Source: Acidobacteriaceae bacterium KBS 89 (GTDB taxonomy: Bacteria; Acidobacteriota; Terriglobia; Terriglobales; Acidobacteriaceae). Taken from it: DNA of 64,000 nucleotides. The notes beneath the pieces were generated by a model. It did no database searches, had not been told where the DNA came from, and worked only from the letters and a program-made list of their open reading frames with translations. The position numbers and the translations under genes are program-made. Where the stretch lies: the NCBI GenBank assembly GCA_000381605.1, contig KB906760.1:420707-484706 (forward strand), written 5' to 3'. Positions 37,187 to 45,178 of this stretch are shown here, piece after piece; the first letter of the stretch is position 1; the number at the start of each line of letters is the position of its first letter.

Positions 37187-37687
37187 TTAAGCCGGTGGCC
37201 GCTGCGCGTTCATGAAGAGATAATCCATTGGCCAGCCGGGGTCGATGCCGTGTTTGCGTACGAGGCTGGCGAGTTGAGCGTAGTGACGGATGCTGTGCAG
37301 AAGCGCGTGGAAGAGGACGGTCTTGCGGTCGGAGCGGAGCGGACCGAGGGAGCGGGTGACGAAGTCCATTGGCTCTGTCCAGTCGGTGTCTGAGTTCAGC
37401 AGGGGCCGAAAGATGGATATCGCCCGGTCGTGGGTGGCGTAGATTGCATCGACTGAGTCGAAGGGGATCGCGGCGTAGTCGGATGTGGGGAGGTTGGCGA
37501 GGCGTTCGGCGTAACGGAGTTCGACGGCGACGATGTGTTGCAGGAGTTCGGCGACGGTCTTTGTTCCTGCGATGTCGCAGGGGATGGCGAGGAGTTCGGG
37601 GTGTGCGGTGAGGAGTTTACGCCAGCGCGTGGCGGTCTGTTTGTTCCATGCGAGGACTTCTTCGGCGGAGAGGACGGGTTGGGTCAT
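37187..37687 (-). CDS. DinB-family putative metal-dependent hydrolase
   Basis: Four-helix DinB fold. The three metal-binding histidines are visible in LLQHIVAVELRY and in LLHSIRHYAQL. The start overlaps the purD stop by four bases (ATGA), so it is translated with purD. The biochemical role of bacterial DinB proteins is mostly unknown; some act as thiol transferases. Confidence 0.85.
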   Translation of the reverse strand: MTQPVLSAEEVLAWNKQTATRWRKLLTAHPELLAIPCDIAGTKTVAELLQHIVAVELRYAERLANLPTSDYAAIPFDSVDAIYATHDRAISIFRPLLNSDTDWTEPMDFVTRSLGPLRSDRKTVLFHALLHSIRHYAQLASLVRKHGIDPGWPMDYLFMNAQRPPA

Positions 37688-38961
37688 ACGGGCTCCTGAC
37701 GCAAGGCACGGTGGCCAATGTCGCGGCGATATTGCATGCCTTCAAAGGATAATTTTGTGAGTTCGGCGTAGGCCTTGTCGAGCGCGGCGCGGAGATCGGG
37801 GGCCGCTGCGGAGACGGCGAGGACGCGGCCGCCGGCGGTGACGATCTGGCCGTCTTCGATTGCGGTTCCAGAGTGGAAGACGACCACGTCTTCGGCCAAT
37901 TTCTCTGAGAGGCCCTCGATGGGTTTGCCGGAGACGTACTTGCCGGGGTAGCCGCCGCTGGCGGCGATGACGCAGGCGCTGGCTCCGGGATGCATCTTTA
38001 TTGTGAGCTGGTTGGCGGTGCCGTCGATAGAGGCGTTGAAGAGGTCGACGATGTCGGTTTCGAGACGGAGAAGGATGGCTTCGGTCTCGGGGTCGCCAAA
38101 GCGTGTGTTGAACTCGAGGACCATGGGGCCGCGAGGGGTCATCATGATGCCGCAGAAGAGAACGCCTTTGAATGGTTCTCCCTCCGACTTCATGCCGTCG
38201 ACTGTTTTTTGCGCGATGTTGCGCAGGAGCCACTGGCGCATGGCGGGAGTGGCGATGCCGTCGGTGGAATAGGCACCCATGCCGCCGGTGTTGGGGCCGG
38301 TGTCGCCTTCGCCGACACGCTTGTGATCCTGGGCGGAGGCGATTTCGATGGCGTGGGTGCCGTCGCAAAGAGCGAAGAAGGAGAGCTCTGCGCCGGTGAG
38401 GAACTCTTCGAGGACGACCTCGGTCTCCTGAGTGCCGAGGAGCGTGCCGCTGAACATCTGCGCCGCAGCCTCTTCTGCTTCGAGGTGAGTATTGCAGATG
38501 ACAACGCCTTTGCCCGCAGCGAGGCCTGAAGCTTTGACGACCACGGGGACGGTGAAGCGGCGGAGCTCTTCGTGGACCTCTTCGAGGGTGGTGCAGAGGG
38601 CGTGGGCAGCTGTGGGGATTTCATGACGCTGCATGAACTCTTTGGCGAAGGCCTTGCTGGTCTCGAGTTGAGCGGCTGCTTGCGTCGGGCCGAAGACGCG
38701 GAAGCCGCGTTTGGTGAGTTCGTCGACGAGGCCGACGGAGAGCGGAAGTTCCGGGCCGACGACGGTCAGCGCTGGCTGCTCGATGGCAACGATGTCGACC
38801 ATCTCGTGGAGATTGCCGGGATCGACAGGGATGCAACGGGCGAGCTGGGCGATGCCTCCGTTGCCGGGCGCGCAGAGGACTTGAGTTACCTGTGTCGATT
38901 TGCGAAGTGCCCAGACGAGAGCGTGCTCGCGACCGCCACCACCAATTACCAAAACCTTCAT
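37684..38961 (-). CDS. purD: phosphoribosylamine-glycine ligase (GARS)
   Basis: Second step of purine synthesis, ATP-dependent joining of glycine to phosphoribosylamine. VLVIGGGGREHALVWAL at the N-terminus, VVVKASGLAAGKGV and EFNTRFGDPETEAILLRL are GARS signatures, and the ATP-grasp fold is complete. It lies downstream of a DtxR-type regulator and upstream of dinB on the minus strand, away from purL-purF. Normal length (425). Confidence 0.97.
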   Translation of the reverse strand: MKVLVIGGGGREHALVWALRKSTQVTQVLCAPGNGGIAQLARCIPVDPGNLHEMVDIVAIEQPALTVVGPELPLSVGLVDELTKRGFRVFGPTQAAAQLETSKAFAKEFMQRHEIPTAAHALCTTLEEVHEELRRFTVPVVVKASGLAAGKGVVICNTHLEAEEAAAQMFSGTLLGTQETEVVLEEFLTGAELSFFALCDGTHAIEIASAQDHKRVGEGDTGPNTGGMGAYSTDGIATPAMRQWLLRNIAQKTVDGMKSEGEPFKGVLFCGIMMTPRGPMVLEFNTRFGDPETEAILLRLETDIVDLFNASIDGTANQLTIKMHPGASACVIAASGGYPGKYVSGKPIEGLSEKLAEDVVVFHSGTAIEDGQIVTAGGRVLAVSAAAPDLRAALDKAYAELTKLSFEGMQYRRDIGHRALRQEPV

Positions 38962-39044
38962 TCGTTGAGGTGCTCCTGTTGCGTGCCGATCTGGGCGCGT
39001 AGTTCGAGGCTAGGCATGGTCGAAGATGAAGTCAAACAGCTCGT

Positions 39045-39767
39045 TTATTTGACTGCGACTGAGATGGCTTCGGCGAGGGAATGACTTAGGAGAGCAGATT
39101 TCGTAGAGGTTCCGATTCGCACCTGGTAGGCGCCCTTGAAGGGGAGCTGTTCGCTGAGAGTGAGACGTACTCCTGGGCGAATTCCCTGAGCGGCGAGGTA
39201 GCGTAGCATCTCAGGGTCTTTGTCGGAGACGCTGGAGACCTTGGCGGATTGGCCGGGACGTAGTTGCGATAGGGACCGCGGCTGCTGGTGTGGCAGGGAG
39301 CCGTCCATGGCTGGGATCGCGTGGCCGTGAGGGTCGAATTCGGGGTGGCCGAGCTTGGCGGCGATGCGTTCTTCGAAGCGCTCGGAGATGAAGTGTTCGA
39401 GGCGTTCGGCCTCCTGATGGACCTCGTCCCAGGGATAGTCGAGGACCTGGTGGAGGAAGGTCTCGATGAGGCGATGGTGGCGGACGATCTCAAGCGCACG
39501 CTTCTTTCCTGACCTGGAGAGCTTTACGCCGTGGTGCTTTTTGTAGATGACGAGAGGTGGCTCCTGCGCGGCGAGCTTTTGCAGCATGTTGGTGACGGAG
39601 GCTGGCGTGATGGAGAGGTGGATTGCGATTTCCGTGCTGGAGACCAGGTCTTCCGGTGGTCCGCCCAACTGAAAGATTGCCTTGAGGTAGTCGTCGATGG
39701 CCTCGCTGCCTGAGGCAGAGCCTTTTCTTTCGGTGGTATGGGAAGGCTTGCTGAGGTGATTTGCCAT
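39045..39767 (-). CDS. mntR: DtxR/MntR-family metal-dependent repressor
   Basis: Winged-helix domain (about 25-90: AIDDYLKAIFQL, TPASVTNMLQKLA), a dimerisation helix with the metal-ligand pattern RLEHFISERFEERI, and a C-terminal FeoA-like SH3 domain. Family members bind Mn or Fe and repress metal importers. It is divergent from the Nramp gene across 44 bp, which strongly suggests it regulates that gene. mntR is used here by family and context; iron-specific DtxR is not excluded. Confidence 0.85.
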   Translation of the reverse strand: MANHLSKPSHTTERKGSASGSEAIDDYLKAIFQLGGPPEDLVSSTEIAIHLSITPASVTNMLQKLAAQEPPLVIYKKHHGVKLSRSGKKRALEIVRHHRLIETFLHQVLDYPWDEVHQEAERLEHFISERFEERIAAKLGHPEFDPHGHAIPAMDGSLPHQQPRSLSQLRPGQSAKVSSVSDKDPEMLRYLAAQGIRPGVRLTLSEQLPFKGAYQVRIGTSTKSALLSHSLAEAISVAVK

Positions 39768-39777
39768 GGGCTACAAG

Positions 39778-39819
39778 TTGACTTAGATTAGCATTAAAGT
39801 AATATTTAGTCATGACTAA
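39778..39819 (+). promoter_or_regulatory. mntH promoter with palindromic operator over the start codon
   Basis: TTGACT (39778-39783) and TAATAT (39800-39805) are separated by 16 bases, a near-consensus sigma-70 promoter. A perfect 14-bp palindrome TTAGTCATGACTAA (39806-39819) covers the ATG at 39812. From a -10 box ending at 39805 the expected transcript start falls at 39811-39813, so the mRNA could be leaderless. The palindrome is a plausible DtxR/MntR-type binding site that would block the start. Confidence 0.55.
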
Positions 39820-41134
39820 TGTTTTGGTAGCAGAGGATAAACCCACGTTCCCTCCCAAGTTTCGAAGGAACGAGATGTGGACCTACTTTGGGCCGGCGTT
39901 TGTGGCCTCGGTTGCGTACATCGATCCGGGTAATTTTGCGACCAATATCGAGGGCGGAAGCAGATTCGGTTACCGGCTGCTGTGGGTGCTGTTGTGGTCG
40001 AACGCGATGGCGATTCTGATCCAGTACCTTTCGGCAAAGCTGGGGATCGTAACGGGGCTTACGCTGCCGCAGAACTGCAGAAAGCATTTTTCGCGGCCGA
40101 TGACGCTGTTTTTGTGGGTGGCGGCGGAGGTTTCGGCGATTGCGACGGACCTGGCTGAATTTTTGGGTGCAGCGCTGGGGCTTTATCTGCTTTTTGGGCC
40201 TTGGATGCTGGCGCATGGATGGACGCGGACGGAGACACTGTTTGCAGCGGGGCTGCTGTCGGCGGTGGCGGTGTTCGTGATTCTGGCCCTGGATCTGGCG
40301 GGTTACCAGTGGCTGGAGCGATGCATCATGGCGTTTGTTGCAGTCATTGGGCTTTGCTATGGGTTCGAGATTTTTCTGGTGCATCCAGACTGGAAGCTGG
40401 CGGCTTTTCATGCACTGGTGCCGTCGCTCGATATGAAGAACCTACACGGGAGCTTGTATGTCGCGGTGGGGATGCTGGGAGCGACAGTGATGCCGCATGT
40501 GGTGTACCTGCACTCGGCGCTTGTGCAGCCGCGACGGGCGGAGCTGATAAAACAGCCGCTGGTCCCGGGAGGGTCGCGACGGCGGCGCTATCTGCGGTTC
40601 GAGTTGATCGACGTGTTCGTGGCGATGAATGGGGCGTGGCTGATCAATTCGGCGATGATTGTGATGGCTGCGGTGGCGTTCGGGCATCTGTCGAATCCGG
40701 TGACGACGATCGAGCAGGCTCATCAGACGCTTGGACCACTGCTGGGGCCGGCGGCGGCGACGGTGTTTGCGGTGGCGCTTTTTTGCTCGGGGCTGTCGTC
40801 GTCGACGGTGGGGGTGATGGCGGGGCAGGTGATCATCGAAGGGTTTCTGGACATCAAGTTTTCGATTTTTCTGCGACGGCTGATCACGATCATTCCTGCA
40901 ATGGTGGTGATTGCGATTGGGCTTGACCCGCTGAAGATTCTTATTCTGTCGCAGGTGGTGCTGAGCTTTGCGCTGCCGTTCGCGCTTGTTCCGTTGCTGG
41001 TACTGACGAACCGGACGTCTGTGATGAAGAGTTTTGTCAGTGCCCGGCGGACTCGGATCGCGGGGTGGTGTGCGGTGGGGATCATTCTGACGCTGAATGT
41101 GGTGCTGCTGGAGCAGATGGCGTTTGGGTCGTAG
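39812..41134 (+). CDS. mntH: Nramp-family Mn(II)/Fe(II):H+ symporter
   Basis: Imports divalent metal with protons across the inner membrane. GPAFVASVAYIDPGNFATNI carries the helix-1 DPGN metal motif, MPHVVYLHSALVQ the helix-6 MPH motif; about 11 helices. Start at 39812 gives 32 residues before GPAF. An in-frame ATG at 39875 preceded by AAGGA could be a secondary start. Divergent from mntR; ends before a bidirectional hairpin terminator. Confidence 0.93.
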   Translation: MTNVLVAEDKPTFPPKFRRNEMWTYFGPAFVASVAYIDPGNFATNIEGGSRFGYRLLWVLLWSNAMAILIQYLSAKLGIVTGLTLPQNCRKHFSRPMTLFLWVAAEVSAIATDLAEFLGAALGLYLLFGPWMLAHGWTRTETLFAAGLLSAVAVFVILALDLAGYQWLERCIMAFVAVIGLCYGFEIFLVHPDWKLAAFHALVPSLDMKNLHGSLYVAVGMLGATVMPHVVYLHSALVQPRRAELIKQPLVPGGSRRRRYLRFELIDVFVAMNGAWLINSAMIVMAAVAFGHLSNPVTTIEQAHQTLGPLLGPAAATVFAVALFCSGLSSSTVGVMAGQVIIEGFLDIKFSIFLRRLITIIPAMVVIAIGLDPLKILILSQVVLSFALPFALVPLLVLTNRTSVMKSFVSARRTRIAGWCAVGIILTLNVVLLEQMAFGS

Positions 41135-41164
41135 ATCCCGCGGTGCTTCAAGTGGGGTCAAACG

Positions 41165-41211
41165 AAACGCCCTCCATTCGTCGCGCGGTGCGCTCTGGAT
41201 GGAGGGCGTTT
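41165..41211. terminator. bidirectional terminator between mntH and the LysM gene
   Basis: AAACGCCCTCCAT (41165-41177) and its perfect 13-bp complement (41199-41211) flank a 21-base loop. T-runs after the stem exist on both strands. It lies between two convergent genes. Confidence 0.85.
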
Positions 41212-41235
41212 CTGGGCAGCGAGTTGTTCGGCCCG

Positions 41236-41628
41236 CTAGTTGAGGACGGGAAGCTGGAGGGTGGTGCCGATGGGAACGTTGTTGGGGTCGGCGAGGTTGT
41301 TGGCTTTGGCGATCTGAGGGTACTTATTAGCGTTGCCATAGAAGAGCAGGCTGATGGCTGAAAGGGTGTCGCCGGATTTGATGGTTACGGGCTGGGTGTC
41401 GCCGCCGCTGGTGCCGATCTCATGCTTGAGGTCGGAGTAGGTGGGGTCGACTTTCTTGATGTGGTCCCAGACACGCTCGAGAACGACTTTTGACGGGACA
41501 GAGCCTTTGATGTGGAGCTGCTCGCCGGCGAGGTCGACGGCTTCGAGGGTTGCGCCGTAGGGGACGAAGCGCTGGAGGGATTCGATCACCGGTGCGTACT
41601 TCTGTTTCAATGCCTCAAGATTTGCCAT
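41236..41628 (-). CDS. Kbp/YgaU-like protein: BON-like and LysM domains
   Basis: The N-terminal part (GATLEAVDLAGEQLHIKGSV) resembles a BON domain, and the C-terminal part (VTIKSGDTLSAISLLFYGNA, then PIGTTLQLP) is a LysM domain. This order is the one seen in E. coli Kbp, a potassium-binding protein, but ligand cannot be assigned here. The ATG at 41628 has AAGGAG upstream; a longer upstream extension is not conserved. No signal peptide, 130 residues. Sits downstream of the YidB-like gene. Confidence 0.8.
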   Translation of the reverse strand: MANLEALKQKYAPVIESLQRFVPYGATLEAVDLAGEQLHIKGSVPSKVVLERVWDHIKKVDPTYSDLKHEIGTSGGDTQPVTIKSGDTLSAISLLFYGNANKYPQIAKANNLADPNNVPIGTTLQLPVLN

Positions 41629-41733
41629 GGCGCGTTTCTCCTTTGTCAGCTCAGGCTGACGTTGTTGTCGTGCTGGTTGTGATGGGCCCTTGGTGCCTGA
41701 CTGGGCCATAGGTGCCGGCCCGCATTGCGGCAC

Positions 41734-42141
41734 TTAAACGAATTTGCTGAGAAGTTGCTGCGCCATGCTGCCCATGGAGCTGTTCGGAGTTGCCTGCCCG
41801 TTGGGAGCAAAGTGCTGGATGACCATCGGGAGAACGGCGGCTAGCGCCATCTGGACGATCTGGGGTGAAACACCAGCTTTTTCGGCGGTTTTTTCGATGA
41901 GTCCGGTGCCGCCGAGGCCCTGTTGGACCTGTTCGGGAGTGGCGGTGGCTGCCTGACCGGAGCCCCAGGCACCGACGTGCTCGGCCATGCCGTTGTTTTT
42001 GAAGGCGTCAAGAACGCCCTGAATGCCTTCGGGGTGCTGGGTGAGCGCCTCGATGAAGCCTCCGGCCACCTTGGCCTGGTCGGTTCCAGCGGCCGCTCCG
42101 GTCTCTCCCGCGAGCGATTGAATGATGTCCATAATTCCCAT
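41734..42141 (-). CDS. YidB-like (DUF937) protein
   Basis: Small Gly/Ala-rich protein matching YidB: MGIMDIIQSLAGE, and MALAAVLPMVIQHFAPNG near the C-terminus. Start at 42141 is preferred because GAGGTG stands five bases upstream on the minus strand. Molecular function of DUF937 is unknown. Precedes the LysM gene by 105 bp. Confidence 0.78.
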   Translation of the reverse strand: MGIMDIIQSLAGETGAAAGTDQAKVAGGFIEALTQHPEGIQGVLDAFKNNGMAEHVGAWGSGQAATATPEQVQQGLGGTGLIEKTAEKAGVSPQIVQMALAAVLPMVIQHFAPNGQATPNSSMGSMAQQLLSKFV

Positions 42142-42339
42142 GTGTTCACCTCGCACTCATGGTAGGCCCGTTTTTCCGGCAATGCCGCCGCAGGATGTAA
42201 ATTTTTGCCGATTTCTATTGGCTGGATGATTTTTTGATCGGATCAACTTGATAGCGTGGAAGCAGGGTGCTGTCGCCGTTATCGTCGATTTTCATTTGCC
42301 GCTTCGGTTCGGTGATTTCCGACGCTGAAGCTGCCGCAA
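42142..42339. other. intergenic, nothing recognised
   Basis: Between a YidB-like gene and a secreted protein gene on the same strand. AT-rich in the middle; no hairpin or gene is seen. Confidence 0.35.
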
Positions 42340-43068
42340 TTATTTCTGAACTGGTGGGATGAGAATGCGGAGAATGTGGGTTGGAGATGCAGGGTCTGGC
42401 GTGATCGTGGCGGCCTGCGATGAGGGCAGCCAGAAGACCGACCCGGCGTCAGACCTGTACCTTTGTTGAGAGGTGCCTGTCGTCATATTGAGGGGCGTAA
42501 AGGCGACGATCAGTGAGGGTGCCGGAGATGGGTTCACCGGACATGGTGCCGAGCCCACGCAGATGATCCGCTGGATTTGAAGAGAAGGGTTTGTGAACTC
42601 GATCGAGTCCTGGCTTTGTAATGGGTCGTGTGGGGCCTTTCCACGAAATGGCTCCGGCAACACGAGAGTGACATGTTTCAGTTCAACGCGCAGAAAGTCT
42701 GAGCTGGTATCTCCCAGATTTTCGATACTGTGTCGTTCTGCCAGTCCGGCGGCGATGCGAAAGGATCCTTTGACCGTAGGCGGCCTTACTATCGAAACCG
42801 GCTTGTCATCCTCAACATGGTCGATGCGAACCTGACCCGAGTCGCTAAGGTAGACAAACACTGTCGAAAGACTCGAATGATCGTGGATGGGGATTTTTTC
42901 GTGTGCACCATAGTGCGCGCGGATGACCGCGACCGAACTGTTGTCGAGCACGAGGCTGTAGTTTTTTGGAAGGGTCGCAAGCGGGTCCTGGGCTCGAGCC
43001 GCGATGGACCACAGGGCGATGGAGAGGAACAGCGTGAGCAGCCGGTTGCTAAGGCCATATTTCCTCAA
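42340..43068 (-). CDS. secreted cupin-like protein of unknown function
   Basis: Signal peptide (LLTLFLSIALWSIAARA, then Q-D-P) and a cupin-like beta-barrel pattern around HYGAHEKIPIHDHSSLS (H-x-H before a strand) and DHVEDDKPV. The TTG at 43068 overlaps the upstream TGA (TTGA at 43065-43068), supporting translational coupling with the next gene on this strand. An out-of-frame ATG nearby (MALATG...) is not the start. Substrate unknown; a metal-binding cupin is inferred. Confidence 0.65.
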   Translation of the reverse strand: MRKYGLSNRLLTLFLSIALWSIAARAQDPLATLPKNYSLVLDNSSVAVIRAHYGAHEKIPIHDHSSLSTVFVYLSDSGQVRIDHVEDDKPVSIVRPPTVKGSFRIAAGLAERHSIENLGDTSSDFLRVELKHVTLVLPEPFRGKAPHDPLQSQDSIEFTNPSLQIQRIICVGSAPCPVNPSPAPSLIVAFTPLNMTTGTSQQRYRSDAGSVFWLPSSQAATITPDPASPTHILRILIPPVQK

Positions 43069-43541
43069 CGGTTGGAGCCCCAGGTGACACAGGTTCCGGT
43101 TGGGTCCATCGTGTTGAGCGCCTGGCAAGATGCGACGCTGCCGGCCTTTGGGTTTTTGCCGCCGAAGGGGGTGAGTTGTGGGGGGCCAAGAGGGCCGAGG
43201 GTGAGTGCGTCCCATGAAGTGGGGATCAGCGTGCCGTTCTTGATGTTGAGGACGAGGGGTTGGGGGACGGGGTTGTGCCTGGCTGGGTCATAGGTAATCG
43301 TGACTGTGTTTTTCTGCTGCTTCCAGTTGGCGTGCCATGTCTGGGGGTCTTTGTCGTGCCACTTCTGCTGAAGGATGACGGAGCCGTCGGCGGCGAATTC
43401 GACGATGAGGACACGATGCACCTCTGCGGCAATGCCGCCGCTGCCGGCGTAAAAGCCCTTGAGCTTCTCCGCGTGGGCGGCGGGAGGGTGGATGGCGCCA
43501 AGCAGGATGAGCGCGGCAATTAAGAAGGGGTGGGTGCGCAT
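43065..43541 (-). CDS. secreted hypothetical protein
   Basis: ATG at 43541 begins a clear Sec signal peptide (RTHPFLIAALILLGA, ending PPAAHAEK), then 130 residues with SVILQQKWHDKDPQTWHANW, rich in Lys and Trp. No family is recognised; codon use and position between two ordinary genes suggest a real gene. Its stop is coupled to the cupin-like gene by a TTGA overlap. Longer in-frame starts upstream lack conservation. Confidence 0.6.
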   Translation of the reverse strand: MRTHPFLIAALILLGAIHPPAAHAEKLKGFYAGSGGIAAEVHRVLIVEFAADGSVILQQKWHDKDPQTWHANWKQQKNTVTITYDPARHNPVPQPLVLNIKNGTLIPTSWDALTLGPLGPPQLTPFGGKNPKAGSVASCQALNTMDPTGTCVTWGSNR

Positions 43542-43679
43542 GGGTGCAATCGTACACAAACGGGAGGCTCTCCGATAACTGAGATTTGTTAAGTGTGGGC
43601 TTGTGGGTCGCGTCGGGTGATCGGCCAAGAACTCGCAGGGTCGATTTTCATCGCAGGAAGAACGAGATAAACTCAGGCC

Positions 43680-44102
43680 ATGAGTGATTTTGACAAGGTT
43701 GCGATTTCTACCAAAGAGGCCCCTGCTGCTATTGGGCCGTATTCCCAGGCGGTATGGGTTGGGGATCTGTTGTTTGCCTCCGGACAGGTTGCGCTTGACC
43801 CTGCGACTGGCCAGTTGGTGGCCGGGGGAATCGCCGAACAGACGGTGCGGGTGCTTCAGAACATCAAAGCTGTGCTGGCCGAGGCAGGGCTGCATCTACA
43901 CAATGTGGTCAAGACCACGGTGTTCCTGAAGTCGATGAGCGATTTTGCGGCGATGAACGAGGTGTACGGGAAGCATCTGGCGCCGGAGGGCGTAGTGGCC
44001 CCCGCACGGTCGACGGTGGCGGTGGCCGGGCTGCCGAAGGACGCGTTGGTGGAGATTGAGGTAATCGCGAGGGACCCGCGCGGACGGTACGGTACAGCCT
44101 GA
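43680..44102 (+). CDS. ridA: RidA-family enamine/imine deaminase
   Basis: Hydrolyses reactive 2-aminoacrylate and related enamines produced by PLP enzymes. AAIGPYSQAVWVGDLLFASGQ, the conserved arginine in VAPARSTVAV and EVIARDP at the end are RidA signatures. Full length at 140 residues, no signal peptide. Head of a same-strand run with msrB. Confidence 0.93.
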   Translation: MSDFDKVAISTKEAPAAIGPYSQAVWVGDLLFASGQVALDPATGQLVAGGIAEQTVRVLQNIKAVLAEAGLHLHNVVKTTVFLKSMSDFAAMNEVYGKHLAPEGVVAPARSTVAVAGLPKDALVEIEVIARDPRGRYGTA

Positions 44103-44163
44103 AGCATTATGGGCGATTTGGCATCTAATCTTCAGAACCTAATGAAAAGAGGTGGCTGGAGCG

Positions 44164-44571
44164 ATGGCCGAGACAAAGGTTGACAAGGTGCACAAGACGG
44201 AGGCAGAGTGGCGTGAGCTGCTGACTCCGGAGCAGTTTCATGTAATGCGTGAAGGCGGAACGGAACGGGCGTTCACCGGGGCGCTAGTGAATAACCACGA
44301 GGACGGTATCTACCACTGCGGCGCTTGCAATGCGCCGTTGTTTACCTCGGATAAGAAGTTTGAATCGGGGAGCGGATGGCCGAGCTTCTGGAATCCCGTT
44401 TCGCCGGAAACGATCGAGGCGATTGAAGATAATTCCCTGGCGATGACGAGGGTCGAGGTACGATGTGCGACTTGCGGTGCGCATCTGGGCCATGTGTTCC
44501 CGGATGGTCCGACGCCTACGGGGCTGCGGTACTGCATTAATAGTGCTTCGCTGGGGTTTGAGAAGAAGTAA
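44164..44571 (+). CDS. msrB: peptide-methionine (R)-S-oxide reductase
   Basis: Repairs oxidised methionine. Two zinc-binding CxxC pairs (CGAC and CATC), GSGWPSFW and the catalytic-cysteine motif RYCINSASL are complete. ATG at 44164 is favoured because an MsrB N-terminus starts near there; a GTG at 44152 would add four residues. No signal peptide, so the enzyme is cytoplasmic. Neighbour ridA shares a stress-repair theme. Confidence 0.94.
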   Translation: MAETKVDKVHKTEAEWRELLTPEQFHVMREGGTERAFTGALVNNHEDGIYHCGACNAPLFTSDKKFESGSGWPSFWNPVSPETIEAIEDNSLAMTRVEVRCATCGAHLGHVFPDGPTPTGLRYCINSASLGFEKK

Positions 44572-44611
44572 TGAAGGCCTAAGAAATTCCAAATATCTTT
44601 AGACATGCAGG

Positions 44612-44642
44612 AAAAGCCCCAGCCGGCTGATACGGCTGGGGC
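44612..44642 (-). terminator. rpmB rho-independent terminator
   Basis: On the minus strand GCCCCAGCCG pairs perfectly with CGGCTGGGGC across a seven-base loop and is followed by TTTT. It is 26 bp past the rpmB stop, and convergent with msrB. Confidence 0.88.
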
Positions 44643-44667
44643 AACCTATTTGTTAAGTTTTGTAAAG

Positions 44668-44856
44668 TTAGCCTTTGACGACTTTGCCGGTCTTGATGCA
44701 GCTGGTGCACACGCGGATGCGCTTGCTGCCGCCGTTGACCTGGGCTTTGACTGGCTGAAGGTTTACGTTCCAGCGACGCCGCGTGGTGTTGTGGGCGTGC
44801 GAGATGTTGTTGCCGAACTGCGGCCCTTTGCCGCAAAGATCACATTTTTGTGCCAT
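44668..44856 (-). CDS. rpmB: 50S ribosomal protein L28
   Basis: MAQKCDLCGKGPQFGNNISHAHNTTRRRWNVNL is the L28 N-terminus with its zinc-type CxxC pair; a second pair (CTSC) follows, so the metal-binding (C+) form is present. ATG at 44856 has GGAG six bases upstream. Single-gene unit ending at a strong terminator. Confidence 0.97.
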   Translation of the reverse strand: MAQKCDLCGKGPQFGNNISHAHNTTRRRWNVNLQPVKAQVNGGSKRIRVCTSCIKTGKVVKG

Positions 44857-44937
44857 GACTTGCTCCAATCCTGAGTCGCAGAAGGTTCCCGGGGATCAAG
44901 CCTGAGTGAAGTCTCAAACGATGCCGGGGAAGGGTTA

Positions 44938-45006
44938 GGTGCGAGGAGAGTCAAACTCCCAGACCTCTACCGAATGAACGGTAGTCTGCCGATTCCTAAT
45001 CATACC
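44938..45006 (-). other. tRNA-like sequence, probably decayed
   Basis: On the minus strand, GGTATGA and TCGCACC can form an acceptor-like stem with one mismatch and one G-U pair. GGAATCGGCAGAC resembles a class-II-tRNA D-arm, CTACCG and CGGTAG make an anticodon-like stem, and TTTGACT resembles a T-loop with C56 changed to T. The total is 69 bases, the anticodon loop does not fit standard geometry and no CCA follows. Probably a tRNA remnant; not called as a gene. Confidence 0.3.
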
Positions 45007-45079
45007 ATGTGGGGGTCCGGAGCCCAAATGCGGGTCACCCCGGGCGGTTATCGAAGAGAAGATAGCAAACCCAGAGAAA

Positions 45080-45113
45080 TTTTAAGTTACTGTTTTAAGA
45101 GTCAACTTAAAAC
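45080..45113. promoter_or_regulatory. operator-like inverted repeats upstream of the RND efflux operon
   Basis: GTTTTAAG (45092-45099) and CTTAAAAC (45106-45113) are perfect complements six bases apart. A third half-site TTTTAAGTT at 45080 pairs with AACTTAAAA at 45104. Such clustered A/T half-sites usually mark a repressor (TetR/MarR type) site controlling an efflux operon. No regulator gene is adjacent. Confidence 0.45.
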
Positions 45114-45178
45114 ACCTACAGCTTTCTGTCAGTCACGGCTCGCGCCGTGAAGTTTGTAACTTTCATGTTACTGAGTTT

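Noticed and set aside
12358..43563. Shared 8-mer ACAAACGG at 12358, 19623 and 43556 as a regulon signal
   Set aside because: Only an 8-base word; about two occurrences are expected by chance in a window of this size on both strands.
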